DNA of 64,000 nt, taken from NCBI RefSeq assembly GCF_008014675.1, contig NZ_VOXD01000021.1, positions 22,929 to 86,928 of the forward strand. The letters run 5' to 3'. The notes under the pieces were generated by a model. It was not told the origin of the DNA. It searched no databases and saw only the letters and a list, made by a program, of their open reading frames with translations. Position numbers and translations under genes: made by a program. This document shows positions 52,452-63,700 of the stretch, in pieces; position 1 is the first letter of the stretch, and each line of letters starts with the position of its first letter. The stretch comes from Neolewinella aurantiaca (GTDB taxonomy: Bacteria > Bacteroidota > Bacteroidia > Chitinophagales > Saprospiraceae).

Positions 52452-54582
52452 GTTCAGCAGCACATTCTGCTTACTACTGATATTGGCTGTCTGCTACGGT
52501 TTTAGTGGTCAGGTCTCCGCCCAGCAGGAAATCCAGCTAGCGATGATTGCCAATGCCAGTACAGACAGTATTCAGATCCGGTGGGCGCCCGGCAGCTATG
52601 AGATGTGGCGGCAGATACGGGACAAAGGCCTGCGGCTTAGCCGGCAAACGGTGATGCGGGATGGGCAAATGCTACCACTAGCTGAAAGGCAAGAAGCGGT
52701 GATTATTGCCGCCGACATCCGGCCGGCTCCCTTAGCTACCTTCGAAACCCTCGGAGCAACGGACGACTTCGTCGCTATTGGTGGCCAGGCTATTTATGGA
52801 CAAAGCTTCCTGCCCTCAACGGACGAAAACGACGACGTATCCCTGGGAGCCCTCTTTAACAGTGCCACCGACCAGCAAAACCGTTTTGGCTTCGGGCTCT
52901 ACGCGGCAGACCAGTCCTGGACAGCAGCAAAAGTGCTTGGTCTGGCCTTTACCGACACCAATGTACGAGCCAATGAAACCTACGTTTACAGTCTGGAGGG
53001 TGCCTCCGAAGAGTTGATTGGCGTGGATGATAAATACAGTGCCTTCGTCACCGTCAAAGCAGGTAGCCGCTTTCTGCCGGCAAAAATCAGTGACGTCAGT
53101 GCAACCTTTGAAGACAAAGTCGGTGTGCTCAGTTGGGATGTAACCACCGCCCGGAATTTTTATACCAGCTATCACATCGAACGCTCCAGCGATGGAATCA
53201 GCTGGGAACGGGTAAACGAAGAGCCGTTCGTGCCGATCTTTAAAGAGGATCAACGCCCCACAGCCTTTTATCAGGTACCCTTACCCGAGAACAACCGTCC
53301 CTATTTCATGCGGGTGATTGGCCGTACGCCGTTCGCTCAGGATGGTCCGCCCAGCACTATAGTACAAGGCATGGGTAAGGATCCCTTGCCGGCAACGGCC
53401 CCCTCGATTGCGGGTGCCTTCCCCAACGAAGAGGGGGGCTTTGATATCAGCTGGACCTTTCCCGAAGACATCCCGGTTAACAATTTCCAGGTCTTTCGGG
53501 CCAAAGATGCCCTGGGAATCTTTGAGCCCCTGAGTGACCTGCTGCCCGCCGAAGCCCGCAACTTTCGCGACGAGGCGCCAATGCGGGTCAATTACTACCA
53601 GATCGTCGTCTACGATCAGTACGACCGTGAGCTTCGCTCCTTCACCATCATGGCACAGCCCAATGACACCACGCCGCCGGAAACGCCGGTCAACTTACGG
53701 GGCATCATCACCGACGACGGCAAAGTAATCCTGAACTGGGATGCCAACACCGAAGAAGACCTGCTCGGCTACCGCATCTGGCTGGCCAACCAGCCAGAGG
53801 AGGAATTCAAATTAGCCACTGACCGCCCACTCGTAAACGACTACTACATCGGGGAGACCACCCTCAACACCCTAACGTCGAGCCTGTACGCCAAAATAAC
53901 GGCCCTTGACGTGCGGCACAATCCATCGCCCTTTTCCGAGTACATTGAGATATTACGGCCAGACACCATCGCCCCGGCGGCACCACTGCTGAAGGGATTG
54001 GAGAACACGACGGCTCACATTGATGTGTACTTTGCTACCAGTCGGACGCCCGACATCGAACAACATGAGCTGTACCGCCGACCCACCGGTGACACTAGCT
54101 GGCAGCTGATTCGTACCCTGCCTTACCCCGCCGAGAAAGAAACCAGTCATCATCGTGACAGCGATCTGAAGCCGGGAATAACGCACGAATACCGACTCGA
54201 CGCCGTAGACCGCTCCGGCCTGCGGGCCAGTTCCGACGTGTTGCGTGGGCAGGTCATCGACGACTTCATCCGGCGGCCCGTCGGCAAAGTCAAAGCCAGT
54301 CCGGACCGACGTGCCTTTTCCATCGATCTGAACTGGAAGTACTCCCCGGAAAACGACGACCTCATTGGTTTCGAGATTTTCCGTAACAAGCCGGGAAAAA
54401 CGCCGGGCATCGTGGCCATGATGAGAATCGAGGCCACCATAACAACCGATAAAAAGCAAGATTTTCTCTTCACCGATTCCGGCCCACTTAAGATGGACAC
54501 CACCTATGAATATCGCGTCCGGGCGGTATACGCTGACGGAGGGCTATCCTGCCAGAGCTCAGTGGTTACTGTCAACTTTTAG
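52426..54582 (+). CDS. Fibronectin type III domain surface protein
   Basis: A 718-residue exported protein with a signal peptide ending VSAQQ. The N-terminal about 200 residues form a distinctive beta region (IQIRWAPGSYEMWRQIRDKG, WTAAKVLGLAF). At least four FN3-type domains follow, visible as SVLSWDVTTARNFYTSYHIERSSDG-like text (here GVLSWDVTTARNFYTSYHIE), NFQVFRAKDALG, VILNWDANTEEDLLGYRIW and IDLNWKYSPENDDLIGFEIF. It overlaps the TANFOR stop by 26 bp (or 14 bp if the ATG at 52438 is used). Such triads of TANFOR, FN3 and repeat protein recur in Bacteroidota. A dispersed element begins at the last base of its stop codon. Confidence 0.87.
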   Translation: MKYSMAINKFSSTFCLLLILAVCYGFSGQVSAQQEIQLAMIANASTDSIQIRWAPGSYEMWRQIRDKGLRLSRQTVMRDGQMLPLAERQEAVIIAADIRPAPLATFETLGATDDFVAIGGQAIYGQSFLPSTDENDDVSLGALFNSATDQQNRFGFGLYAADQSWTAAKVLGLAFTDTNVRANETYVYSLEGASEELIGVDDKYSAFVTVKAGSRFLPAKISDVSATFEDKVGVLSWDVTTARNFYTSYHIERSSDGISWERVNEEPFVPIFKEDQRPTAFYQVPLPENNRPYFMRVIGRTPFAQDGPPSTIVQGMGKDPLPATAPSIAGAFPNEEGGFDISWTFPEDIPVNNFQVFRAKDALGIFEPLSDLLPAEARNFRDEAPMRVNYYQIVVYDQYDRELRSFTIMAQPNDTTPPETPVNLRGIITDDGKVILNWDANTEEDLLGYRIWLANQPEEEFKLATDRPLVNDYYIGETTLNTLTSSLYAKITALDVRHNPSPFSEYIEILRPDTIAPAAPLLKGLENTTAHIDVYFATSRTPDIEQHELYRRPTGDTSWQLIRTLPYPAEKETSHHRDSDLKPGITHEYRLDAVDRSGLRASSDVLRGQVIDDFIRRPVGKVKASPDRRAFSIDLNWKYSPENDDLIGFEIFRNKPGKTPGIVAMMRIEATITTDKKQDFLFTDSGPLKMDTTYEYRVRAVYADGGLSCQSSVVTVNF

Positions 54583-54620
54583 GCGCAAACGCAGGTGCAA
54601 AGCGGGGTTAAAAAGCAAGG
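54582..54620 (+). repeat. Dispersed REP-like element, left arm of an inverted pair
   Basis: Core GGCGCAAACGCAGGTGCA at 54582-54599; its first base is the last base of the FN3 stop codon. Tail AAGCGGGGTTAAAAAGCAAG with a further G ends at 54620. Confidence 0.75.
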
Positions 54621-54635
54621 GACCCAAACGACCAT

Positions 54636-54676
54636 CTTTGCTCAAATGAACCTCCCTCTGCACCTGCGGTCGCGCC
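54636..54676 (-). repeat. Dispersed REP-like element, right arm of an inverted pair
   Basis: Minus-strand core GGCGCGACCGCAGGTGCA at 54659-54676. Tail GAGGGAGGTTCATTTGAGCA, then AAG, ends at 54636. It faces the copy at 54582 tail to tail; the cores pair at 16 of 18 positions, giving a long hairpin in the 121-bp intergenic gap. Confidence 0.75.
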
Positions 54677-54703
54677 ACCTTCTCTATTTTAATCTTCCCT
54701 AGA

Positions 54704-57700
54704 ATGAAAGTCTTCCACTACCTGTTCTTACTTTCCTTTTGCACGCCTGTTCTGCTATTTGCGCAAGACCCAGCGAGCATAACTTATACCGTAAAACTGA
54801 CGCGGGTGTACTGTGACATGCCCATCGCTCAGGACGAGCGAGGTCCCGATCCCCGCTATCTTATCAATGCGCGGTTACAGGGCTTAGGCTCCCCAATAGC
54901 CAATACCATTCTGGTAGAATTAGACAATATTCAGACGACCGGATGGATCGACATCGACGATCAAACCGTCGTCACCGGAGACCTAGTTTCTGGTCATCGG
55001 ACCATCAACCTCTGTAATTCGGGCATCGGGGTCGTCTTTGATGACCTCGACGCCTGGGAAGAAGATGCCGGCAATAGCGACACACCCGATGCAAACGATG
55101 ACTATATAATAACAATGGCAAGCATCGGCAGCTTAATCTGGAGACCAGAGACCCTTGTTCCGAATCAGCCTAACATACGTATAGTAGACGGTACTGTATT
55201 TGATCCCGACTCCCCTTTTAAGTTGGAGTTTTCGGTGGAATTTGAGGCCCAGAATTTAATACAAAGAATAAACATTTCCGGTAATATTGATGGCGAACCG
55301 GTAGCGGATGTTTGTGCGGGTGGACAAGTTTATATGACCACTCAGTTGAACAACAGCTTATCTGGAGGCTACGTATATTATGAGCAATCAACTGACAACG
55401 GAGCTACTTGGGTTCAATATACTAACAGCATCCCCACTAGTAATTCACAGCGCATTTCCCTGGATGGCAATAGCATGTTTAGAGCCGTTCTCGGGCCGTG
55501 CCTAACGCAAGCAGAGCCTGTGGAACTCAATCAGGATTTCGTGGACGTTATGCCCAGTATCCTCTCTTCCGACATCCATATTTCTTACGAAAACCCCTGC
55601 CCCGGGGAGCTCCACGGCAGTATCACCCTCAACAGCATCGAGAACCTACGTCCGCAGGATGAATTTCGTGTCCAGTTGCGGCCTTCCTCCGGGATTATAG
55701 GAAATTACCAGCCCATAGACAACCCAAATTTGCCGCTCGTATTAGAAGATATTCCAAGGGATAATTACAATATTATCATTACCCGGCTTACGCGCGACGC
55801 CGCGGACTTAATCCTCCCCGCCTGTAGTACTTTCAGTGAGGATATTGAAATCGTTAGCCGCAATGCTCCCGTGATCACCACCTCGGGCATCCGGCCCACA
55901 GGTTGTGAGCAACTTACCGGCTCAATATTTGCTGCTGGCGGAAATCCTAATCACGCGAGCCAGGTGGATATAATGCTATACCATGAAGATGATCCGCTGA
56001 CCCCCATTGCGGAGGTCATGAATTTATCTTCCTCTACGGTACACGAGTTTACGGGCTTGAACCCCGGGACGTATTTTTTCACGCTAAATGACGGCGGGGG
56101 GTGTCAACAAATATCTGAACACTTAACTATAGATCCTGTCACTAACCGGGCCAGCGGTACGTTTGCCCCACAACCGGGAGAGAGCCTAATGCTGAACTGC
56201 GCGGATGGGACTGTTTTGGTGAGTTTCGCCCCCGATGACGGCACGGGCACTAATCAGGTCGTGCTCAGAAAGCTAGGGGCACTCCCTGGTGGAGGAGATA
56301 GCCAGGTATTCCGCCAAAACATCTCCGGCGGAGGTAGTTATACTGCGCAACTGGATGTTGGGGATTATGTAGTAACCTTTAGTCGGTTTGACCAACCTTA
56401 CTGTTCGCGCGCCTACGCTTTCTCCGTTACTGCTCCAAACCCTCCCATTACCATTGCCATTAATGAACTGGTGGCACCAACCGCCTGCGACCCTGCTAGT
56501 GGCTCAGCTACCGTTGATGTGGCTGGCGGAGCTGGCGGGTATATCCCAATGCTAGGAGGTGGAGTACTAGATTCCGCCACTCCCCAGACAGATGGTTCTG
56601 TCCGTTATACTTTTACTGGCCTGTTGGGTGGCGATTATTCCTTCAGCGTTACGGACGCGAGTAATTGCTCGGCGACCCAGCCAGTGCGGGTTCCGTCTTC
56701 AACCATGGTCAGCGTGATGGCTGAGGAAAACTCGTCCAAGCTTGTTCTGGACTGTAATGGAGATGCGGACGGAAGCATTCAACTCGCAGGAACTGGAATA
56801 GGACTGACTTATCGTCTCACCCCCCCGGGGGGTACACCCGGAGCTTACAGCGACCAGACCCTGTTCGAGAACCTGTTGCCGGGCACCTATCTGGCGGAGG
56901 TTGAGGATCAAGATGGGTGCCGGGCTTCTCAATTGATCGAGATTACCGAGCCGGAAGAACTAGAAATTTTCGATGTGAGCTACAGTACCCGCTACCAATG
57001 CGGGCTCCCTCTGGTGGATTTCCGAATCCGGTTTAGTGGTGTGCCTGACGTTGGGTACTGCAACGATGATGCCACTCCCTGTGCATTTAGTATCATCCTG
57101 CGGGACGGAGACCCCGCCCAGGCGATCCCGCTGGGCAGTACACAGGCAGTCTTATTTACCAGTCCCACCGCTCCAGTGCAGGAATTACTACTCCGGGACC
57201 AGGCTCCCGGCGACTATGCCTTCCAACTGGCCACTGTACGGTTTAACCCCAACGGGATGATTACCTGCCCCTCGAATGTCGTTCCCGTAGCGGCCGTACC
57301 GCCCCCACCTCTTTTCGTAGAGATTATCGGAAAAACAGACCCACCCTGCTTCGGTGACCCCGGTGGTTCCATCACCGTCCGGTATGGCGGCGGCGATCCG
57401 AATGAAGCTTTTAGACTGGACGTATACGCCGCTGAAGCACCTACGACCACGTCCGATCCGGGAGTCATCATTTCACGGTACAGTTTGCCCTACTCTCTGG
57501 ACACGACCCTTACGATGGATGGCCTGCCAGACCCCCAAAATTCCATAACAGGAGCTTCTTCCGGCACCGACCCGAGCGACCTTTATTACTTTGCCAGAAT
57601 TACACCGTCTACCACTTACGACAACGGTACAGAATGTACCGCGCAGTCTCACCCGCCTGCCCCCGCACCGGAAGACCTTCTACAGCTCATCAGCCCCGAC

Positions 57701-60700
57701 CCTATGTCATACACAGCCTCTTTCACGAAAGGTCTGGAATGCGATGGTAGCGGAGCTATTCTAACCGTTAGCAATATGACGGGAGGGGTGCCACCCTACC
57801 GTTTCAGTATCGTACGAAGGATATTTGGACAAGAAGTACCTATAAATGATGTCATTTATGATTTCTCCCCACAAACCTCCTACGAGATTTCGGGACGCTA
57901 TAGATATTATGTGGAAATGCTGGATGCTAATGATTGTCTTTTCAGTCTCCCAGATGGCATACAACCAGACTATAGCCCGATGCGAGACTACGAGCTTAGC
58001 TTCACCCAGACACTTCTTGCACGCGAAGAGTGCCCCCCTGACCCCGCGGACCCGCTTCGTGGCCTGCTGCAATTGAAAGGTGGCCTGGGCGAGACCGTCT
58101 TCACCTTCAGCACCCAGACACCAGGAGGTAGCATCATTCCTGTTCCTGCGTCAGTCACCACCGCGGATTCTATTATTTTGTTGGAGGATTTCGTACCAGG
58201 CATGGTGACGGTTCAGTTGAGCAACTTTGCTACCGGCCAGGATTGCCAATCCTTTACTTTCGAGGTAGAAGCGCTACCCGATCCACTAGAAGCTGTAGTA
58301 GAAATCAATCAGGGCGAGACATGCCTTGGTGCAGCAGACGGTCAGGTAAGTCTCCGCGTTACGGGAGGAGTAGCGCCAATTACCTTTTTTCATAATGGGA
58401 TAGTAACATCAATACCAGCGGACCAACCCGCCGTACTGGACATTCTCGATCTTCAGTCCGGCAATCTTCTGGTGGGCATCGAGGATGGCAATGAATGCTA
58501 CATAGAAGAGAGCATCGAAATCGCCCCTTCCCCGGGAGCTATTTCCGTGGAGGTGTCCACTACTGACGAAGGCCCCTGTCAGGGAGCAGGAAACGGAACC
58601 ATTACCCTAAACCTGGATGGCGGCACTGGCCCCTATCAGTTTGACTGGTTGGACGACGCCCCTGGCCCAATCTCCATCCCCCAAAACGGGACGGTTTTCC
58701 GGGATGAGCTCACCCGCCAGGAATACAATTACCGGATCGTAGACGCCAACGGTTGCGAGCGGGAAGGATCCGCCTCGCCGGGAGGCCGGGATCCGCTGGT
58801 GGCACAGATCGTGGACATCGTACAGCCTGGCTGTGCTAATGAGGGAAGCTTTACCGTAGAGATCGTGGAAAACAGTTTCCCCGCCTCCGCAAGCTTTACT
58901 GTTTCCATTAATGGTGGGGCACCCCAGAGTGACCTGAGTTTTACCGGATTGGAAGAAGGTCTTTATAATGTTCAGGTACTTGATGACAGTGGCTGTGGCC
59001 CTACTACCCCCTTGAGCGTTGAACTCATCCGGGAGGATGGTAACCTCACCGCCATCAGTACCCCTACCGCCCCTACCTGTAATGGTGGAGATGACGGCCA
59101 GGTTCTCGTCACCCCCGATGGCGGAGTAGCCCCATACACCTTCTCACTGAATGGTGAAACAGCCGTAAGCAGTAACATCCTTACCGGCCTTGAAGCAGGT
59201 ATGTACAGTATTCTGGTTACGGATGCTGAAGGCTGCTCTACTACCATTACCGGAGAGGTACCAAGCACCGCAGGCTTCACAGCTTCTGCCATTCCCACTC
59301 CTCCCACCTGTTTTGGAGGCAACAACGGAACGGTATCCGTTACGGCTGATGACGGAATCCCTCCCTTTGAATATCGGCTGGAAGGATCTACTTATCAGAC
59401 TGAGGAATTGTTTACCGGCTTATCAAGTGGGCTTTACCAGTTCTCGGTTCGTGATTCCAGAGGATGTGAAAGTGATGCGGTATCTGTTTTTGTTCCGGAT
59501 GGGCCTTTGGTGGAAGTAATAATTGAAGATGTACAAACCGACTTCTGCGGTACTAATAGCGGCTCAGCTACACTTTCCGCTACCAGCGCTTATGGCAATT
59601 TAACCTACAGTTGGCCGGACGGACAAAGTGGGCCCAGTATCAGCGATTTGGCAGAAGGGGACTACCTTGTTACAGTAACGGATGGCGAACAATGCTCTGC
59701 TACTATCACCGTGCACATCCCTGGTTTTAATGATGCGCCTACCGTAACGGTCGAGGCCAGCAGCTCCGACAGCTGTTCCCAAGCTATCGGCTCCATCACT
59801 TTGAACAGCACTGAAGGAACCCCTCCCTATACCTACACCTGGAGCGATGACTTATTACGGACTGGTCCATTAGCCCAGAACCTGACGGGGGGGAACTATT
59901 CTTTTACGGTAACAGATATAAACGGTTGCTTCCATACAAGTGATTTCTTCCTACCCGGTACATCATCGATCGATGGTATAACCAGCGTTAACGTAGAAAG
60001 TACCCGGTGCAGCGAAGCTAATGGTTCTATTTCTTTTATCCCCGTGGGTGGAGTGGCGCCTTATTCCTATACCTGGGCAGACTTCCCTGCGATCAACAGC
60101 CCTACCCTAACTGACCTTGCCGCCGGTGACTATGATGTCACCATCACAGACGCCAACGGCTGTCAGGCGACAGAAACGTTCACCGTCAGTGGCAGTGTTG
60201 CCCCTACCATGTCGGTTACCACCCAGACTGATCCTACCTGTGATAATAACGATGGTAGCATTACGCTCGCTCATACCGGCCTGGCCGAACCCGTAACAGC
60301 AATGTGGAGTCATGATGCAAACCTCACTGACCTGACCGCCCTTAACCTTGCTGCGGGAACCTACGACGTTACCCTTACCGGAGATGTGGGATGTACAGTA
60401 AGTACGTCTGTTACCCTCAACCCCGGAGAGATGCTAGCCACCGTTCTGTCAAACGTAAACGATGCCGTTTGTATCGACGGGACCGGAACGGCCACTGTTG
60501 GAGCGACCAATGGTTTAGCTCCGTTCACCTACAACTGGAGCCACGCGCCTGGTGTGAGCCAAGAAAGTTATAATAACCTGCATGCAGGAGACTACTCCGT
60601 CACGGTTGAAGATGCGAACCTATGCACTTCCGTTCAGACCTTCAGTATTGGTCTGATCAGCGGTCCAACGGCCATCACAACAACGGTTCTCACGCATACC

Positions 60701-63700
60701 ACTTGTGGGCTGGACAACGGTGCTCTGCAAGCAACTCCTACGGGCGGTACTCCTCCGTACACCTATGAATGGAGCCACGATGCAGACCTGGAAGGCAATA
60801 CAGCCGGAGAACTTGCTCCCGGAGCATACACCGTTACGGTAACTGACGCCAACGACTGTTCTTACACAGAAAGCTTTACCATTGATCCCAGTGAAACACC
60901 AGTGGTCAGTCTTGAAAGCAGCACCGATCCTGACCCCGGATTAGAAAATGGCTCCATTAGTGTGACCACTTCCGGCATGATCGCGCCGCTAACCTATGTT
61001 TGGAGCCACGACCCCGACCTCGATGCACCGCTGGCTGAAGGCCTGGCCAATGGCTCCTATACCGTTACCGTTACCGGAGCCAATGGCTGTTCGGACGACC
61101 TTACCGTTGTCCTTGATGGCCCTGATCCGGTCGTCGCTGAAATCACGGGGTTAATGGATGCGATTTGTACCGATGATAACGGTACGGCTACCGTGACTGT
61201 AACAACCGGTATAGCCCCTTATTCTTACCAATGGAGCCATGCTCCCGGTCAGGATGTAAACAGCTTTGATAACTTATCATCCGGAAGCTACATCGTTACG
61301 GTATCCGATGCGGTTGGGGTTACGCTGGAACTTGACTTCAACATCGCTTTTGTTTCGGGGCCAACCGGCCTTGAGGCGACCACTCAGCTGCATACCTTTT
61401 GTGATCTGGATAATGGCATACTTGACCTTACACCGCAGGGTGGTAATGGCCCCTTCACTTACAACTGGAGCCATGATGCAAACCTTGCGGTCGGTGAAGC
61501 GCTAAATCTGGCAGCGGGCGATTACTCTGTAACCGCCACTGACGCTAATGGCTGTACCATTGAAGCAGTATTCACCATAGAAGGAAGCGAGGCTCCTACC
61601 CTGACGGTTGCAAGTCAGACTGCTCCTACTTGCGGAGAAGACAACGGCAGCATTGAACTCACCTTTACCGTTCTGTCCGCCCCCGTTACCGCCTCCTGGA
61701 GTCACGATCCCTTACTGACTGACCTATCCGCCTCTGATCTCGCTCCGGGGGATTATGACATTACCGTTACGGGTAGCCTTGGCTGCTCGGCGATGGTGTC
61801 GGTAAACCTTGAAGCGCAGGCTGATCTGGCAGCTGTTGTTACCGAGGTTCATGATGCCGTTTGTACCGACGACAACGGGACAGCCACCATTGAGATCCTT
61901 TCCGGTGTTGGACCTTTCGTCTACAATTGGAGTCACGCCCCGGCCGAAGATCAGGCCCGGTTTGACGATCTGGCAGCAGGTGATTACTCCGTAACCATTA
62001 CCGACAACAACGGTTGCTCCGAAGTGCAGATCTTCAGCATTGAACTTATTGAAGGGCCAACGGCCATCAACCAAATCACCAACCTGTCCACCATCTGTGG
62101 ATTCGACAATGGTATTCTGCTGGTAGCACCTGTAGGAGGTACCGCCCCGTACACCTACGAATGGAGTCATGATGCAGACCTGGCCATAAATGATGCCAGA
62201 AACCTGTCTCCCGGTGACTATTCAGTCACCATTACGGATGACAACGATTGTTCGATCAGCGGCACCTTTAACATCGGTGAAAGCGAAACCCCATCAGCTG
62301 TAATCGTGGATCAAGGTGAAGCGAGCTGCGGCCAGGCCAATGGTTTCATCCGGGTGGAAACAGAACACCTCAGTGCGCCACTCGTCTACGAATGGAGTCA
62401 CGATGAGGCCCTGGACGGGCCACTTGCCGATGACCTGACGAGTGGGAATTACAGCGTAACCGTTACGGGAGACCTGGGTTGTTCGGTCGAGATACAGACT
62501 ACTATCTCCAGTCTCGAAGGCCCATCCATCAGTTTACAATCAGTAGAAAGCAGCACGTGTGCCGCCGCGGATGGCAGCATTACCATCAGCTACGATGGTG
62601 GCGGGCAAGCCCCTTTCACCTACAATTGGAGCCACGATCCAGAACTGAACGACCCTCAGGCAAACGATCTCGTGGCCGACCAATACGGTGTGACAATTAC
62701 CGACGCTACCGGCTGTAGTAATGCCCTGCTGGTAAACGTGACAGCCGACATTACCGCACTGCTCCCCAACCTCTCCACTGCACCTGCGACCTGCGCCCAA
62801 AATGACGGAACAGCCAGTATTACACTTGGCGGAGGTGCTCCCCCTTTCACCTACGAGTGGAGCCACGATGCCAGCCTGACCGGGCCCAACGCAACCAACT
62901 TGCCCGAAGGAGAGCATACCCTGACGATCACCGATGCCAATGGCTGTTCTGAAACAGAAACCTTTAACATTCAGACCACCGAAGGGCCAAGTGACATCAC
63001 GGTTGACCTGCAGTTGGCGACCATCTGTGGCTTCGACAACGGAATCCTGCAGGTTGCCGCCGTCGGCGGCAATCCTCCATACACTTACGACTGGAGCCAC
63101 GATCCAGACCTGACCATCAACGATGCCAGGAATCTGCCTGCGGGTGATTATTCCGTGACCATTACGGACGCGAACAGTTGCGCGATCAGCGGGACGTACA
63201 ACATCGGCGAAAGCGAAATCCCAACTGCAGAGATAGCAGAACAGGGTGAAGCCAGTTGTGGACAGGCCAACGGATTTATCCGGGTAGAAACGGCTAACCT
63301 CACCGCTCCCTATACCTACGAATGGGACCACGACGATGACCTGAACGCACCGCTGGCGGAAAACCTGACCAGTGGCGACTACAGTGTCACCATCACTGGT
63401 GACCTGGGTTGCTCTGCGGAAGTTCAGACGTCCATTTCCAGTCTAGATGGACCATCAATAGGTTTGGTTTCTACTGAGAACAGTACGTGCTCCGCTCCTG
63501 ACGGCAGCATTACCATCAGCTACGATGGTGGCGGACAAGCCCCCTTCACCTACAAATGGAGCCATGATGCCGAACTGAATGCCCCGCAGGCCAATGGCCT
63601 TATCGCCGGAGATTACAACGTGACGATCACCGATGCGACGGGCTGTACTGATGAACTGCAAGCCACCGTAACCGCTGAGGTTACCGCACTGCTGCCCAAC

